From Scandinavium sp036495715 (GTDB lineage Bacteria > Pseudomonadota > Gammaproteobacteria > Enterobacterales > Enterobacteriaceae): a stretch of DNA of 64,000 nucleotides. Of this stretch, positions 18,864 through 28,542 are shown piece by piece. Numbering within the stretch: position 1 is the first letter of the stretch; every line of letters starts with the position of its first letter. The stretch spans positions 62,001 through 126,000 of the forward strand of contig DASXML010000056.1 in assembly GCA_036495715.1 (NCBI GenBank), given 5' to 3'. The notes beneath the pieces are model-generated. The model was not told the origin of the DNA. It made no database searches and saw nothing but the letters and a program-made list of their open reading frames with translations. The translations under genes and the position numbers were made by a program.

Positions 18864-18992
18864 CTATACCCATTGTCTTTCAGGCCGCCTCTTTGTTGGC
18901 TGCCTGCGTTCACCCCAGTCACATAGTTATCTATGCTCCTGGGGATTCTCTTCGTTGCCGCCGTGATGCAACCCGAAATCCAAAGGGGATAG
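18864..18992. repeat. ERIC element between holC and pepA
   Basis: About 129 bp with the core ttcaccccagtcacatag...ctatgctcctggggattc and outer ends ctatacccattgtctttca and gaaatccaaaggggatag. It lies where pepA transcripts would enter holC. Confidence 0.88.
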
Positions 18993-19063
18993 AATGAATA
19001 TGGGGATTGCAAACCCGGCAGGCAAGCCCGCCGGGGAACGCGGTTGAAACTTACTCTTCGCCG

Positions 19064-20575
19064 TTACTCTTCACCGGAAAAACCAGCGCGGTTCAGCAGG
19101 AACTGAGACAGCAGGGCGACCGGACGACCGGTTGCACCTTTGGCTTTGCCTGAACGCCATGCGGTGCCAGCGATATCCAGGTGTGCCCAGTTATACTTGC
19201 GAGCAAAGCGTGACAGGAAGCACCCTGCGGTAATTGCGCCGCCAGGGCGGCCGCCGATGTTGGCCATATCCGCAAAGTTGGTTTCCAGCTGTTCCTGATA
19301 CTCGTCGCCCAGCGGCAGACGCCACGCGCGGTCACCAGCCTGTTCGGACGCACCGATAAGCTCATGCGCCAGCGGGTTGTGGTTCGACATCAGACCGGTA
19401 ATGTGATGGCCCAGCGCAATCACGCAGGCGCCCGTCAGCGTCGCCACGTCGATAACCGCTTCCGGCTCGAAGCGTTCAACGTAAGTCAGCACGTCACACA
19501 GTACCAGACGGCCTTCCGCATCGGTGTTCAGCACTTCAACGGTCTGGCCGGACATTGTGGTCAGAACGTCGCCCGGACGATAAGCGCGTCCGCCTGGCAT
19601 ATTTTCACAGCCCGCCAAAATGCCGACCACGTTCAACGGCAACTGAAGCTCAGCGACCATCCGCATCACGCCGTAAACGGCTGCTGCGCCGCACATATCA
19701 TACTTCATCTCGTCCATTCCTTCGGCAGGCTTGATGGAAATACCGCCGGAGTCGAAGGTCAGGCCTTTTCCGACCAGCACAATCGGACGAGCATCTTCGG
19801 ACGGATTGCCTTTGTATTCAATGACCGACATCAGGGACTCGTTCTGCGAGCCGTTACCGACCGCCAGATAAGAATGCATGCCCAGTTCGCGCATTTGCTG
19901 CTCGCCGATAACGCGGGTGATGACGTTCTTGCTGTAAGCATCTGCCAGCTGGCGTGCCTGAGAGGCGAGGTAGGCCGCGTTACAGATGTTCGGCGGCATA
20001 TTGCCGAGATCTTTCGCCGCTTTGATGCCAGCAGCAATCGCCAGACCGTGCTGAATCGCACGCTCGCCGCTGGTCAGTTCGCGACGGGTCGGGACGTTGA
20101 ACACCATTTTACGCAGCGGGCGACGCGGCTCGCTTTTGTTGGTTTTCAACTGGTCGAAGCTGTACAGCGTCTCTTTTGCTGTCTCTACCGCCTGGCGTAC
20201 TTTCCAGTAGTTGTTACGGCCTTTGACGTGCAGCTCGGTCAGGAAGCAAACCGCTTCCATTGAGCCGGTGTCATTCAGCGTATTGATGGTTTTCTGGATA
20301 ACTTGTTTATACTGACGCTCATCAAGCTCGCGTTCTTTGCCACAGCCAATCAGCAGAATGCGCTCGGAGAGCACGTTCGGCACGTGGTGCAACAGCAGAG
20401 TCTGGCCTGGTTTGCCTTCCAGCTCGCCACGGCGCAGCAGCGCGCTGATATAGCCGTCGCTTATTTTATCGAGTTGCTCGGCTATCGGGGAGAGACGGCG
20501 TGGTTCAAAGACGCCAACAACGATACAAGCACTCCGTTGTTTCTCCGGGCTACCGCTTTTTACACTGAACTCCAT
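19064..20575 (-). CDS. pepA: Leucyl aminopeptidase A
   Basis: This hexameric M17 metalloaminopeptidase also binds DNA in Xer recombination at cer and in carAB control. The 503 residues include the metal-site motifs VGKGLTFDSGGISIKP and the signature NTDAEGRLVLCD. The start gives MEFSVKSGSPEKQRSACIVVG, as in E. coli. It is divergent from lptF. Confidence 0.97.
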   Translation of the reverse strand: MEFSVKSGSPEKQRSACIVVGVFEPRRLSPIAEQLDKISDGYISALLRRGELEGKPGQTLLLHHVPNVLSERILLIGCGKERELDERQYKQVIQKTINTLNDTGSMEAVCFLTELHVKGRNNYWKVRQAVETAKETLYSFDQLKTNKSEPRRPLRKMVFNVPTRRELTSGERAIQHGLAIAAGIKAAKDLGNMPPNICNAAYLASQARQLADAYSKNVITRVIGEQQMRELGMHSYLAVGNGSQNESLMSVIEYKGNPSEDARPIVLVGKGLTFDSGGISIKPAEGMDEMKYDMCGAAAVYGVMRMVAELQLPLNVVGILAGCENMPGGRAYRPGDVLTTMSGQTVEVLNTDAEGRLVLCDVLTYVERFEPEAVIDVATLTGACVIALGHHITGLMSNHNPLAHELIGASEQAGDRAWRLPLGDEYQEQLETNFADMANIGGRPGGAITAGCFLSRFARKYNWAHLDIAGTAWRSGKAKGATGRPVALLSQFLLNRAGFSGEE

Positions 20576-20823
20576 GCACTACGCTCCTGAATCTTAAAGA
20601 CAACGGCGGTGGCTACGGATAGAATTGCAAGCTTTCGTAACTCATGTCCGCTGTTGCGGTGACTTCGTGTTAATCTTAACGATATCGCGATGTTGGCTCG
20701 TCAGAACCGGGTCTGAAACGTAAAACCGCTGAGTCATCTAATCTTAGCGATGTTTTCGACGACTCAAGAGAATAAATGACGTTTAAGCCATGAAACAAGC
20801 AATTTTCCAGTAACTGTGCTCTA

Positions 20824-20940
20824 AATTATTCGCGTTGCGGGTAGGCGGCAAGGCCGTGAATCCTCAGGAACATAGCTAACTATGTGACTGGGGTGAGCGG
20901 GGGCAGCCAACGCACTTGGAACGAGAAGAATAACGAGCAA
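20824..20940. repeat. ERIC element directly upstream of lptF
   Basis: The core is gtgaatcctcaggaacatag...ctatgtgactggggtgagcg, with arms cgcgttgcgggtaggcggcaa and cagccaacgcacttggaacg. It ends about 30 bp before the lptF start, so it is probably in the lptF 5' UTR. The rest of the 392-bp pepA-lptF gap should hold the divergent promoters; I could not assign them. Confidence 0.85.
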
Positions 20941-20967
20941 AGACAGGTTTTAACGGGCGTATTTATA

Positions 20968-22068
20968 GTGATAATCATAAGATATCTGGTGCGGGAGACG
21001 CTGAAAAGCCAGCTGGCTATCCTCTTCATCCTGCTTCTGATTTTTTTCTGTCAGAAACTGGTCAGGATCCTCGGCGCTGCGGTGGACGGTGACATTCCGA
21101 CGAACCTCGTGTTGTCCCTGTTGGGACTCGGGGTGCCAGAAATGGCGCAACTTATTCTGCCCCTCAGTCTGTTCCTCGGCCTGTTGATGACGTTGGGCAA
21201 ACTCTACACCGAAAGTGAAATCACGGTGATGCACGCGTGCGGCCTGAGTAAAGCCGTGCTGGTGAAAGCCGCGATGATCCTCGCGCTGTTTACCGCTACC
21301 GTGGCGGCCGTGAACGTGATGTGGGCCGGTCCCTGGTCTTCACGCCATCAGGACGAAGTGCTCGCAGAGGCCAAAGCTAACCCCGGCATGGCTGCACTGG
21401 CACAAGGTCAGTTCCAGCAGGCGAGCGACGGCAACTCCGTTCTGTTTATCGAAAATGTGAAAGGCAGCAAATTCCACGACGTCTTTATCGCGCAGGTTCG
21501 CACCAAAGGTAATGCGCGTCCGTCCGTCGTGGTGGCCGATTCAGGCTATCTCTCGCAGCAGAAAGACGGCTCGCAGGTGGTGAACCTGAACAAAGGGACC
21601 CGCTTTGAGGGCACCGCGATGCTGCGCGATTTTCGTATCACCGATTTTAAAGATTATCAGGCCATTATCGGTCATCAGGTCGTCGCTCTGGACCCTAACG
21701 ATACCGAACAGATGGGAATGAGCGCCCTGTGGCATTCGGAGGATCCGAAGGCGCGCGCAGAGCTACATTGGCGCCTCACGCTGGTCGCGACAGTGTTCAT
21801 CATGGCGTTGATGGTGGTTCCGCTGAGCGTGGTGAACCCACGTCAGGGACGCGTTCTGTCCATGTTACCGGCAATGCTGCTGTATCTGGTGTTCTTCCTC
21901 GTACAGACCTCGCTGAAATCTAACGGCGGCAAAGGCAAAATCGACCCGACAATGTGGATGTGGGCCATCAACGTGCTCTACTTTGCGTTGGCTGTGGTGC
22001 TGAACCTCTGGGATACGGTACCGATGCGCCGCGTTCGTGCACGGCTTAGCGGGAAAGGAGCGGTATAA
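20968..22068 (+). CDS. lptF: LPS export permease LptF
   Basis: LptF is an inner-membrane subunit of the LptB2FG transporter that extracts lipopolysaccharide. It has six membrane helices and a periplasmic beta-jellyroll domain (about residues 130-265). The GTG start at 20968 gives VIIIRYLVRETLKSQLA, 366 residues as in E. coli LptF. Its stop overlaps the lptG start by one base (TAATG). Confidence 0.96.
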   Translation: MIIIRYLVRETLKSQLAILFILLLIFFCQKLVRILGAAVDGDIPTNLVLSLLGLGVPEMAQLILPLSLFLGLLMTLGKLYTESEITVMHACGLSKAVLVKAAMILALFTATVAAVNVMWAGPWSSRHQDEVLAEAKANPGMAALAQGQFQQASDGNSVLFIENVKGSKFHDVFIAQVRTKGNARPSVVVADSGYLSQQKDGSQVVNLNKGTRFEGTAMLRDFRITDFKDYQAIIGHQVVALDPNDTEQMGMSALWHSEDPKARAELHWRLTLVATVFIMALMVVPLSVVNPRQGRVLSMLPAMLLYLVFFLVQTSLKSNGGKGKIDPTMWMWAINVLYFALAVVLNLWDTVPMRRVRARLSGKGAV

Positions 22069-23150
22069 TGCAGTTATTTGGCGTACTCGACCGCTATATC
22101 GGTAAAACCATTTTCACCACCATCATGATGACGCTGTTCATGCTGGTTTCGCTGTCGGGCATTATCAAGTTTGTCGATCAGCTGAAAAAAGCCGGACAGG
22201 GCACATACGACGCACTTGGTGCGGGCACGTATACCTTGCTCAGCATCCCAAAAGACGTGCAGATTTTCTTCCCGATGGCCGCACTGCTTGGTGCGCTGTT
22301 GGGGCTTGGCATGCTGGCACAACGCAGCGAATTAGTCGTTATGCAGGCATCCGGTTTCACGCGCATGCAGGTGGCAATGGCGGTGATGAAAACTGCGATT
22401 CCGCTGGTCCTGCTGACCATGGCCGTTGGCGAATGGGTCGCGCCGCAGGGCGAACAAATGGCGCGTAACCTGCGTGCGCAAGCGATGTACGGCGGTTCGC
22501 TGTTATCGACCCAGCAGGGCATGTGGGCCAAAGATGGCAACAACTACATCTACATCGAACGCATCAAAGGCGATGACGAACTCGGTGCGATCAGTATTTA
22601 CAGCTTCAACGACAATCGCCGTCTTCAGTCTGTGCGTTATGCTGCTTCCGCGAAGTTCGATAAAGACAGCAAAACCTGGCGCTTGTCGCAGGTGGACGAG
22701 TCTAACCTGACTAACCCGCAGCAGGTCACCGGTTCACAGACCGTGAGCGGAACGTGGAAAACCAACCTCACGCCGGACAAACTCGGTGTGGTGGCGTTAG
22801 ACCCTGATGCACTCTCGATTAGCGGTTTGCATAACTACGTGAAGTACCTGAAATCAAGCGGTCAGGACGCCGGACGCTACCAGTTGAATATGTGGAGCAA
22901 AATCTTCCAGCCGATGTCAGTGGCGGTAATGATGTTGATGGCGCTGTCGTTCATCTTCGGCCCGCTGCGCAGCGTGGCGATGGGGGTACGCGTAGTGACA
23001 GGGATAAGTTTCGGCTTCGTGTTCTACGTTCTCGACCAGATTTTCGGCCCGCTGACGCTGGTGTACGGCATTCCACCGATTGTTGGTGCGCTGCTGCCGA
23101 GTGGCAGCTTCTTCCTGATAAGCTTGTGGTTGATGACGCGTAAAGCGTAA
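22068..23150 (+). CDS. lptG: LPS export permease LptG
   Basis: LptG is the partner of LptF in the LptB2FG complex. The 360 residues show the family start MQLFGVLDRYIGKTIFTTI, three N-terminal helices, a periplasmic jellyroll and three C-terminal helices. The overlap with lptF implies coupled, equal synthesis. Confidence 0.97.
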   Translation: MQLFGVLDRYIGKTIFTTIMMTLFMLVSLSGIIKFVDQLKKAGQGTYDALGAGTYTLLSIPKDVQIFFPMAALLGALLGLGMLAQRSELVVMQASGFTRMQVAMAVMKTAIPLVLLTMAVGEWVAPQGEQMARNLRAQAMYGGSLLSTQQGMWAKDGNNYIYIERIKGDDELGAISIYSFNDNRRLQSVRYAASAKFDKDSKTWRLSQVDESNLTNPQQVTGSQTVSGTWKTNLTPDKLGVVALDPDALSISGLHNYVKYLKSSGQDAGRYQLNMWSKIFQPMSVAVMMLMALSFIFGPLRSVAMGVRVVTGISFGFVFYVLDQIFGPLTLVYGIPPIVGALLPSGSFFLISLWLMTRKA

Positions 23151-23157
23151 TCGTTTG

Positions 23158-23256
23158 TGGTTGCCCGGCGGCGCGATGCTGCCGGGCTGACGAAAATCAA
23201 CTGCTATATGAAACCGTAGGCCTGTGCAAGCGCAGCGATTCCGGGCGATTCAGCGA
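23158..23256. repeat. REP-like repeat between lptG and yjgR
   Basis: The gap holds REP-type sequence (ttgcccggcggcgcgatgctgccgggc and cgtaggcctgtgcaagcgcagcgattccgggc) between convergent genes. It probably ends both transcripts. Confidence 0.65.
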
Positions 23257-23273
23257 CACTTCACCAGCATCAA

Positions 23274-24776
23274 CTACCGTCTTCTGCCGCCAAGCAAGCT
23301 GCCCAGCATTCCGCGCACAATCTGATTCGTTATCTGCCGCGTCGCGCTTTTTGCCATCGTCTGCACGACGCCATCTCGCTTGCCACCGCGTGGCCCGGTC
23401 GTACCGAACAGAATATCTTTCAGCCCGCCAAGAATACCGTCATCAACGTCAGCCGATGCGCCTTTCGTTGGCGGTGCGTTCTGTTGTTCTGTGGTGGCCT
23501 GCATGCCTTTTTGCAGCTTCTCAAAGGCGGACTCGCGGTCGACCGCATCTTCATACTTCCCGTAAAACGGGGAATTATTAATAAGGCCATTGCGCTCGTC
23601 ATCGGTCACGGGCCCCATGCGCGAGCAAGGCGCAATCACCATGGCACGTTCAACCACCGATGGGCTGCCTTTCTCGTCGAGGAATGACACCAGCGCCTCG
23701 CCGGTACCCAGTTCCTGAATTGCTTTTTCTGTGTCGAAGGCCGGATTCGCACGCATGGTTTGCGCCGCTGTTTTCACCGCCTTCTGGTCTTTCGGCGTAA
23801 AGGCGCGCAGCGCGTGCTGAACGCGGTTACCCAACTGGCCGAGAACGTTGTCCGGAATATCTGACGGGTTCTGCGAGACAAAGTACACGCCAACGGCTTT
23901 AGAGCGGATAAGGCGGATAACCTGCTCGATTTTATCCAGCAGCACCTGAGGCGCATCGCTGAACAGCAGATGCGCTTCGTCGAAGAAGAACACCAGTTTC
24001 GGTTTCTCCAGATCGCCCGCTTCCGGCAGCTGTTCATACAGCTCTGACAGCATCCACAGCAGGCTGGCGGCGTACAGTTTCGGCATTTGGTAGAGCTTTT
24101 CGGCGCTCAGGATGTTAATAATGCCTTTACCGTTGCTGTCGGTGCGCATCCAGTCTTTGATGTCGAGCATCGGCTCGCCGAAGAAGTGTTCCGCACCTTG
24201 TTGTTCGAGAGTTAATAACCCGCGCTGTATAGCACCCACTGACGCAGGGCTAATATTGCCGTACTGATTCTGGAATGATTTGGCGTTATCGCCGATGTAT
24301 TGGGTAATGGCGCGCAGATCTTTGAAATCGAGTAGCAGAAGACCCTGATCGTCGGCGATGCGGAAAATGATATTCAGTACGCCCGATTGCACCTCGTTCA
24401 GGTTCAGCAGGCGCGCGAGCAACAAGGGGCCGAGGTCAGAGACAGTCGCGCGAACGGGATGCCCTTTCTCACCGAAAATATCCCAGACCACCACCGGATT
24501 GCTGTGCGGTTGCCAGTCGGTCACGCCGATTTTTTTCAACCGCTTCATGAGCTTTTCAGAAGCCTGGCCCTCCTGCGCTACACCGGTTAAGTCACCTTTT
24601 ACGTCAGCCATAAAGACTGGCACGCCAATCTCCGAAAACGACTCCGCCATTTTTTGCAGGGTCACGGTTTTCCCCGTCCCCGTCGCGCCGGTGATCAGTC
24701 CGTGGCGATTGGCCATTCCGGGCAGTAAAGAGAGTTGTTGATCCGTTGTTCGGGCAATTAGCAAAGATGAGCTCAT
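23274..24776 (-). CDS. yjgR: HerA-like DUF853 ATPase YjgR
   Basis: The 500-residue protein belongs to the HerA/FtsK-type P-loop ATPases (DUF853). Walker A is GATGTGKTVTLQK (about residue 29) and Walker B is LVFFFDEAHLL. The C-terminus is basic and glycine-rich (RGMLGSLLGGRRR). The start at 24776 (MSSSLLIART) follows the Shine-Dalgarno ACGGAGGAAAT. The closest match I recall is E. coli YjgR. Its role is unknown. Confidence 0.93.
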   Translation of the reverse strand: MSSSLLIARTTDQQLSLLPGMANRHGLITGATGTGKTVTLQKMAESFSEIGVPVFMADVKGDLTGVAQEGQASEKLMKRLKKIGVTDWQPHSNPVVVWDIFGEKGHPVRATVSDLGPLLLARLLNLNEVQSGVLNIIFRIADDQGLLLLDFKDLRAITQYIGDNAKSFQNQYGNISPASVGAIQRGLLTLEQQGAEHFFGEPMLDIKDWMRTDSNGKGIINILSAEKLYQMPKLYAASLLWMLSELYEQLPEAGDLEKPKLVFFFDEAHLLFSDAPQVLLDKIEQVIRLIRSKAVGVYFVSQNPSDIPDNVLGQLGNRVQHALRAFTPKDQKAVKTAAQTMRANPAFDTEKAIQELGTGEALVSFLDEKGSPSVVERAMVIAPCSRMGPVTDDERNGLINNSPFYGKYEDAVDRESAFEKLQKGMQATTEQQNAPPTKGASADVDDGILGGLKDILFGTTGPRGGKRDGVVQTMAKSATRQITNQIVRGMLGSLLGGRRR

Positions 24777-24911
24777 GATATTTCCTCCGTTTCTCATGCG
24801 TCGAGTATAGGTCAAAGCCGCAGAAATTATGCTCAGGCAATTCTGGTCTTTGCGGCGTAATACGCAGCGCCGACTATGCTTTGCATACCTGTTTCAAAAG
24901 AGTGGAAGGTA

Positions 24912-26552
24912 ATGTCCAGATTCTTCTTTAATGACCGCAAACAGCTGGTCAACGATGCCATTGAAGGCATAGTGTTATCCGCGCCGCACGGCAATTTGGT
25001 TCGTTTAGATATCGATCCGGCTATTCGCGTTATCGCACGCGGCGATTGGGATAAAAGTCGCGTGGCGGTGATTTCCGGTGGTGGCTCCGGCCATGAACCG
25101 GCGCATGCCGGGTTCGTCGGTAAAGGGATGCTCACCGCTGCGGTGTGTGGCGATCTGTTTGCCTCGCCGAGCGTGGATGCCGTTCTTAACGCGATTGTGG
25201 CCGTAACGGGTGATCGTGGCTGTCTGTTGATCGTTAAAAACTACACCGGTGACCGTCTGAACTTTGGCCTGGCGGCGGAAAGAGCCAAACGTTATGGCCT
25301 GAAAGTCGAAATGGTGATTGTCGCTGATGACATCGCGCTGCCGGACAACAAACAGCCGCGCGGCATTGCGGGCACGGCGCTGGTACATAAAATAGCGGGC
25401 CACGCCGCTGAGCAGGGCAAAACCCTCAGCGAAGTGCGAAGCATCGCGCAACACGCCTGCGACAGCGTGTTCAGTCTCGGCGTGGCGATGGCGAGCTGCA
25501 ATCTGCCTGGCAGCGAGGACGAAGAAGGGCGTATCAAACCGGGTCACGTGGAACTAGGGCTGGGTATTCACGGCGAACCGGGCGCGTCGGTTGTCGAGAG
25601 CCATAACAGCAAAGCCATCATCAACACGCTGATCAAACCGTTGCAGCAGAAAGTGGGCGACGCGAAGGTGGCGGTGCTGATCAACAACCTTGGCGGCGTG
25701 TCTGCGCTGGAAATGGCGCTGTTGACCAAAGAACTGGCGCACTCAGCGCTAAAAGATCAGATTAGCTGGTTGATTGGCCCCGCTGCACTGGTCAGCTCGC
25801 TCGACATGAAAGGCTTTTCGCTGTCAGTTCTCAAGCTAACCCCGGCGTTTGAACAGGCGTTACAGGCCGACGTGGAAACGATTGGCTGGCAAAAACCGGT
25901 TGCCTTCGCGCCATTGAAAACCGTAGCGCACGGTAAAATTCAGGATAGCCTGGAGGTAACGCCGTCTGACAATCCACAGGCTAAGGCCGTTCTGGCGGCG
26001 GCAACGCAAACGCTTATCGATCTCGAAAATCGACTGAATGCGCTGGATGCGAAAGTCGGTGACGGCGACACAGGCTCGACTTTTGCCGAAGGGGCGCGAG
26101 ACATCGCTCGCTTACTGAAAGAGGCTAAACTGCCACTGAACAATACCGCACAGCTGCTACAGTTAATCGGCGAACGACTGGCGACGGTGATGGGCGGTTC
26201 GAGCGGTGTGTTGATGTCTATCTTCTTTACCGCAGCCGGGCAGGCGCTCCACGATGGGAAGCCACTCCCTGATGCGTTGCTCAATGGCTTGCAGCAGATG
26301 AAACATTACGGCGGGGCCGATCTTGGCGATCGCACGTTGATTGATTCCCTGCAACCGGCGCTGGAAGCATTGCGCGATCAGGGGCCAGAGGCCGCAGTCA
26401 ATGCCGCCAAAATAGGGGCTGAGAGCACTGCAAGAATGCAAAAAGCGGGCGCAGGGCGTTCATCGTATGTGAATAAAGAGAACCTGGAAGGCGTGACCGA
26501 CCCGGGTGCAGTGGCTATCGCCGAGGTGTTTGCGGCGGTGATGAAGAAGTAA
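24912..26552 (+). CDS. ATP-dependent dihydroxyacetone kinase (DhaK-DhaL fusion)
   Basis: The enzyme phosphorylates dihydroxyacetone to DHAP with ATP. The start at 24912 (MSRFFFNDRKQLVNDAIEG) gives 546 residues. The N-terminal DhaK domain (1 to about 330) carries GGGSGHEPAHAGFVG and the substrate-binding His near residue 218 (GLGIHGEPGA). The C-terminal DhaL domain (about 355-546) carries the nucleotide/Mg motif KVGDGDTGSTFAEGA and GGSSGVLMS. The single-chain layout is that of Citrobacter freundii-type kinases, unlike the PTS-dependent E. coli DhaKLM. It stands alone, divergent from yjgR. Confidence 0.93.
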   Translation: MSRFFFNDRKQLVNDAIEGIVLSAPHGNLVRLDIDPAIRVIARGDWDKSRVAVISGGGSGHEPAHAGFVGKGMLTAAVCGDLFASPSVDAVLNAIVAVTGDRGCLLIVKNYTGDRLNFGLAAERAKRYGLKVEMVIVADDIALPDNKQPRGIAGTALVHKIAGHAAEQGKTLSEVRSIAQHACDSVFSLGVAMASCNLPGSEDEEGRIKPGHVELGLGIHGEPGASVVESHNSKAIINTLIKPLQQKVGDAKVAVLINNLGGVSALEMALLTKELAHSALKDQISWLIGPAALVSSLDMKGFSLSVLKLTPAFEQALQADVETIGWQKPVAFAPLKTVAHGKIQDSLEVTPSDNPQAKAVLAAATQTLIDLENRLNALDAKVGDGDTGSTFAEGARDIARLLKEAKLPLNNTAQLLQLIGERLATVMGGSSGVLMSIFFTAAGQALHDGKPLPDALLNGLQQMKHYGGADLGDRTLIDSLQPALEALRDQGPEAAVNAAKIGAESTARMQKAGAGRSSYVNKENLEGVTDPGAVAIAEVFAAVMKK

Positions 26553-26553
26553 A

Positions 26554-26615
26554 GGATTGCCGGACGGCGCGTGTTCTGCGTAGGCCCGGCAAGCATTAGC
26601 GCCGCCGGGCAAAAC
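26554..26615. repeat. REP pair between the dihydroxyacetone kinase gene and ahr
   Basis: Facing REP units (gccggacggcgcgtgttctgcgtaggcccggc and gcgccgccgggc) lie between convergent genes. Confidence 0.75.
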
Positions 26616-26629
26616 GTGAGTCGCGATGT

Positions 26630-27649
26630 TTAGAAATCCGCTTTCAACACTACGCGATAGCGGGCTTTACCCTCGCGCACATGTTTCAGCGCTTCATTGA
26701 TTTGCGACATCGGGAACAGTTCGGTGGTCGGCGCCACTTTGCTACGTCCGGCAAATTTCATCAGCTTGCGTAGCTCGGACGGGTTACCGGTGGCAGAACC
26801 AGAGATGCTACGGTCGCCGCCAATTAACGTAAAGGCCTGCACCTGCAACGGCTTCATCACCGCGCCGACGGTATGGAAATTACCGCCATAGGCCAGCGCT
26901 TCGAAGTACGGCTGCCAGTCCAGATCGACGCTCACGGTGTTGATGATCAGGTCAAATTGCCCTGCCAGCGCGTTCAGCGCTTGCGGGTCACGACTGTTGA
27001 CTACACGGTCTGCCCCCATCGCCAGCACTTCTTTCTCTTTCGCCGGGTTAGAGCTGAACGCCGTCACTTCTGCGCCCATTGCATGTAGCAATTTAATGGC
27101 GATATGCCCCAGACCACCAATACCAATCACGCCCACGCGGCTGGTGGCCGTAACGTTATTGAGCAGCAAAGGTTTGAAGACGGTAATCCCGCCGCACAGC
27201 ATCGGGCCAGCGGTTTCGATATCAATACTTTCTGGTAGCGGAATGACCCATTGCCAGTCGGCGCGTAGCTTATCGGCAAAGCCGCCACGGTTCATAATGG
27301 TCGGCACTGAGCCTTCGAGGCAGTTGATTTGGTTGCCGCTGATACAGGCGTCGCAATGCCCACAGCTTCGCGCCGTCCAACCCACGCCCACGCGCTGACC
27401 CACTTTCAGGCCTTTGCTTTGCGCGGCCGTTCCTAGCGCCGTTACGCGACCAATGATTTCGTGACCTGCAACCAGCGGATAGCTCGACATGCCCCACTCG
27501 TTGTCGATCATCGACAGATCGGAATGGCAGATCCCACAGTAGTCCACTTGCACTTCAACGTCTTCTGGCAGCAGCTCGCCCGCGTCGTATTCCCACACTT
27601 CCAGGTCTGCACCCGCCTGTTTCGCGGCGTAGCTTTTGATGATGGACAT
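26630..27649 (-). CDS. ahr: NADPH-dependent aldehyde reductase Ahr
   Basis: This zinc-dependent medium-chain dehydrogenase reduces a wide range of aldehydes. The start at 27649 (MSIIKSYAAKQAG) after AGGAAGTGC gives 339 residues; the longer open frame upstream is not supported. Catalytic zinc motifs are CGICHSDL and GHE, the structural zinc site is CGHCDACISGNQINC, and the nucleotide fold has GIGGLGHIAIKL. As in E. coli it is the neighbour of leuX. Confidence 0.95.
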   Translation of the reverse strand: MSIIKSYAAKQAGADLEVWEYDAGELLPEDVEVQVDYCGICHSDLSMIDNEWGMSSYPLVAGHEIIGRVTALGTAAQSKGLKVGQRVGVGWTARSCGHCDACISGNQINCLEGSVPTIMNRGGFADKLRADWQWVIPLPESIDIETAGPMLCGGITVFKPLLLNNVTATSRVGVIGIGGLGHIAIKLLHAMGAEVTAFSSNPAKEKEVLAMGADRVVNSRDPQALNALAGQFDLIINTVSVDLDWQPYFEALAYGGNFHTVGAVMKPLQVQAFTLIGGDRSISGSATGNPSELRKLMKFAGRSKVAPTTELFPMSQINEALKHVREGKARYRVVLKADF

Positions 27650-27888
27650 CGCACTTCCTTCATTATGGTGTTGAACTGGAAGTGTAGAGCATGGCGCAGC
27701 ACGACGCTTAGCAGAAGGGGGCAAGATGAGCGGGGAAGCGGAAGGATTGTCTGAGATATCTGTGGGTTGTGTTTCTGTTTGCTGAGAGAGGTGAGGGTGC
27801 TGGAGCCATCCCAATGTGAAGGATATCGGCTCAAAATTCGATGCTGCTGCAATTTTCAGCACTTAACCGATACAGGCACGAACGCCGC

Positions 27889-27916
27889 TTGCATGACGGC
27901 AGATGACAGGTATAAT
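27889..27916 (+). promoter_or_regulatory. leuX promoter
   Basis: TTGCAT, a 16-bp spacer and TATAAT lie 30 bp before the tRNA. A GC-containing discriminator follows, as is usual for stable-RNA promoters. The rest of the 296-bp gap from ahr holds nothing else recognisable. Confidence 0.85.
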
Positions 27917-27945
27917 CCCAACCGCTATCAGCAGATCCCTTCCGT

Positions 27946-28030
27946 GCCGGAGTGGCGAAATCGGTAGACGCAGTTGATTCAAAATCAACCGTAGAAATAC
28001 GTGCCGGTTCGAGTCCGGCCTTCGGCACCA
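27946..28030 (+). tRNA. leuX: tRNA-Leu (CAA anticodon)
   Basis: The 85-nt tRNA has the acceptor pair GCCGGAG / CTTCGGC, an encoded CCA, an anticodon loop TTCAAAA (anticodon CAA, reading UUG), a long class II variable arm, and the T-loop GGTTCGAGTCC. It remains complete although an element is inserted in its 3' end, because the element restores the last 43 nt. leuX is a known hotspot for P4-like phages and islands. Confidence 0.98.
27988..28030 (+). other. attL, 43-bp core in the 3' end of leuX
   Basis: The last 43 nt of the tRNA (starting accgtagaaatacg, ending cttcggcacca) recur without a mismatch at 41581-41623. These are the attachment-site repeats of the inserted element. Confidence 0.93.
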
Positions 28031-28510
28031 ATCACTTTATTTTCTTATAGATCAATGAGTTAGTGTGAAAAACCCGTCTCATTTGATAGTAAGAAATGTC
28101 AGTTTTTCATCAAGTACAAAAGCCACTGTGAATGTTAATGGCTTTGGTATGTTATCACGCAGTGGCAAGTAGTTACCAGGCTCAACCTTGTATCGCTATT
28201 CCCTTTGAAGCTGGAAGACGTGCCGCCGTCTCTAAACCTATACCAAACACTTACAGTGAAGCGCATTTTTTGCCGATGCTCCCACATGCCACACGTCGTG
28301 ATGACGTTGCAGGGAATAAACAGGTTTATGGTGGTGTTCGTACCTGCACACGAAATGCAGGCTCTGCCAGCGTCTCAGCCACGCTCCCGAAAGGGTACAC
28401 GGCGATCCTGATAAACTTCACTGTCTGACATATCCCCGATGAAGTCGCTACGCTCCGCACGTTGTCTTACCACCAACGGGCTTATTGGCTGCTATTGTCT
28501 GGAATCAGAA
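28031..28510. other. Left end of the element, no confident gene
   Basis: These 480 bases hold one plus-strand ORF at 28132-28428 (98 codons, ATG start, ending ATLPKGYTAILINFTV). Its start has no good Shine-Dalgarno sequence and I do not recognise the protein, so it may be a remnant. The adjacent AT-rich stretch could hold integrase arm sites. Confidence 0.4.
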
Positions 28511-28536
28511 GAAAAGAGCCAGCGTGAAAGCTGGCT
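28511..28536 (-). terminator. Terminator of the hcp-toxin-immunity operon
   Basis: On the minus strand AGCCAGC / GCTGGCT form a stem followed by a T-rich run (CTTTTCTT), just after the immunity gene stop. Confidence 0.8.
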
Positions 28537-28542
28537 ATGCTC

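Noticed and set aside
28132..28428. 98-codon ORF at the left end of the element
   Set aside because: Poor start context and no recognisable family. It is noted within the left-end entry but not called a gene.
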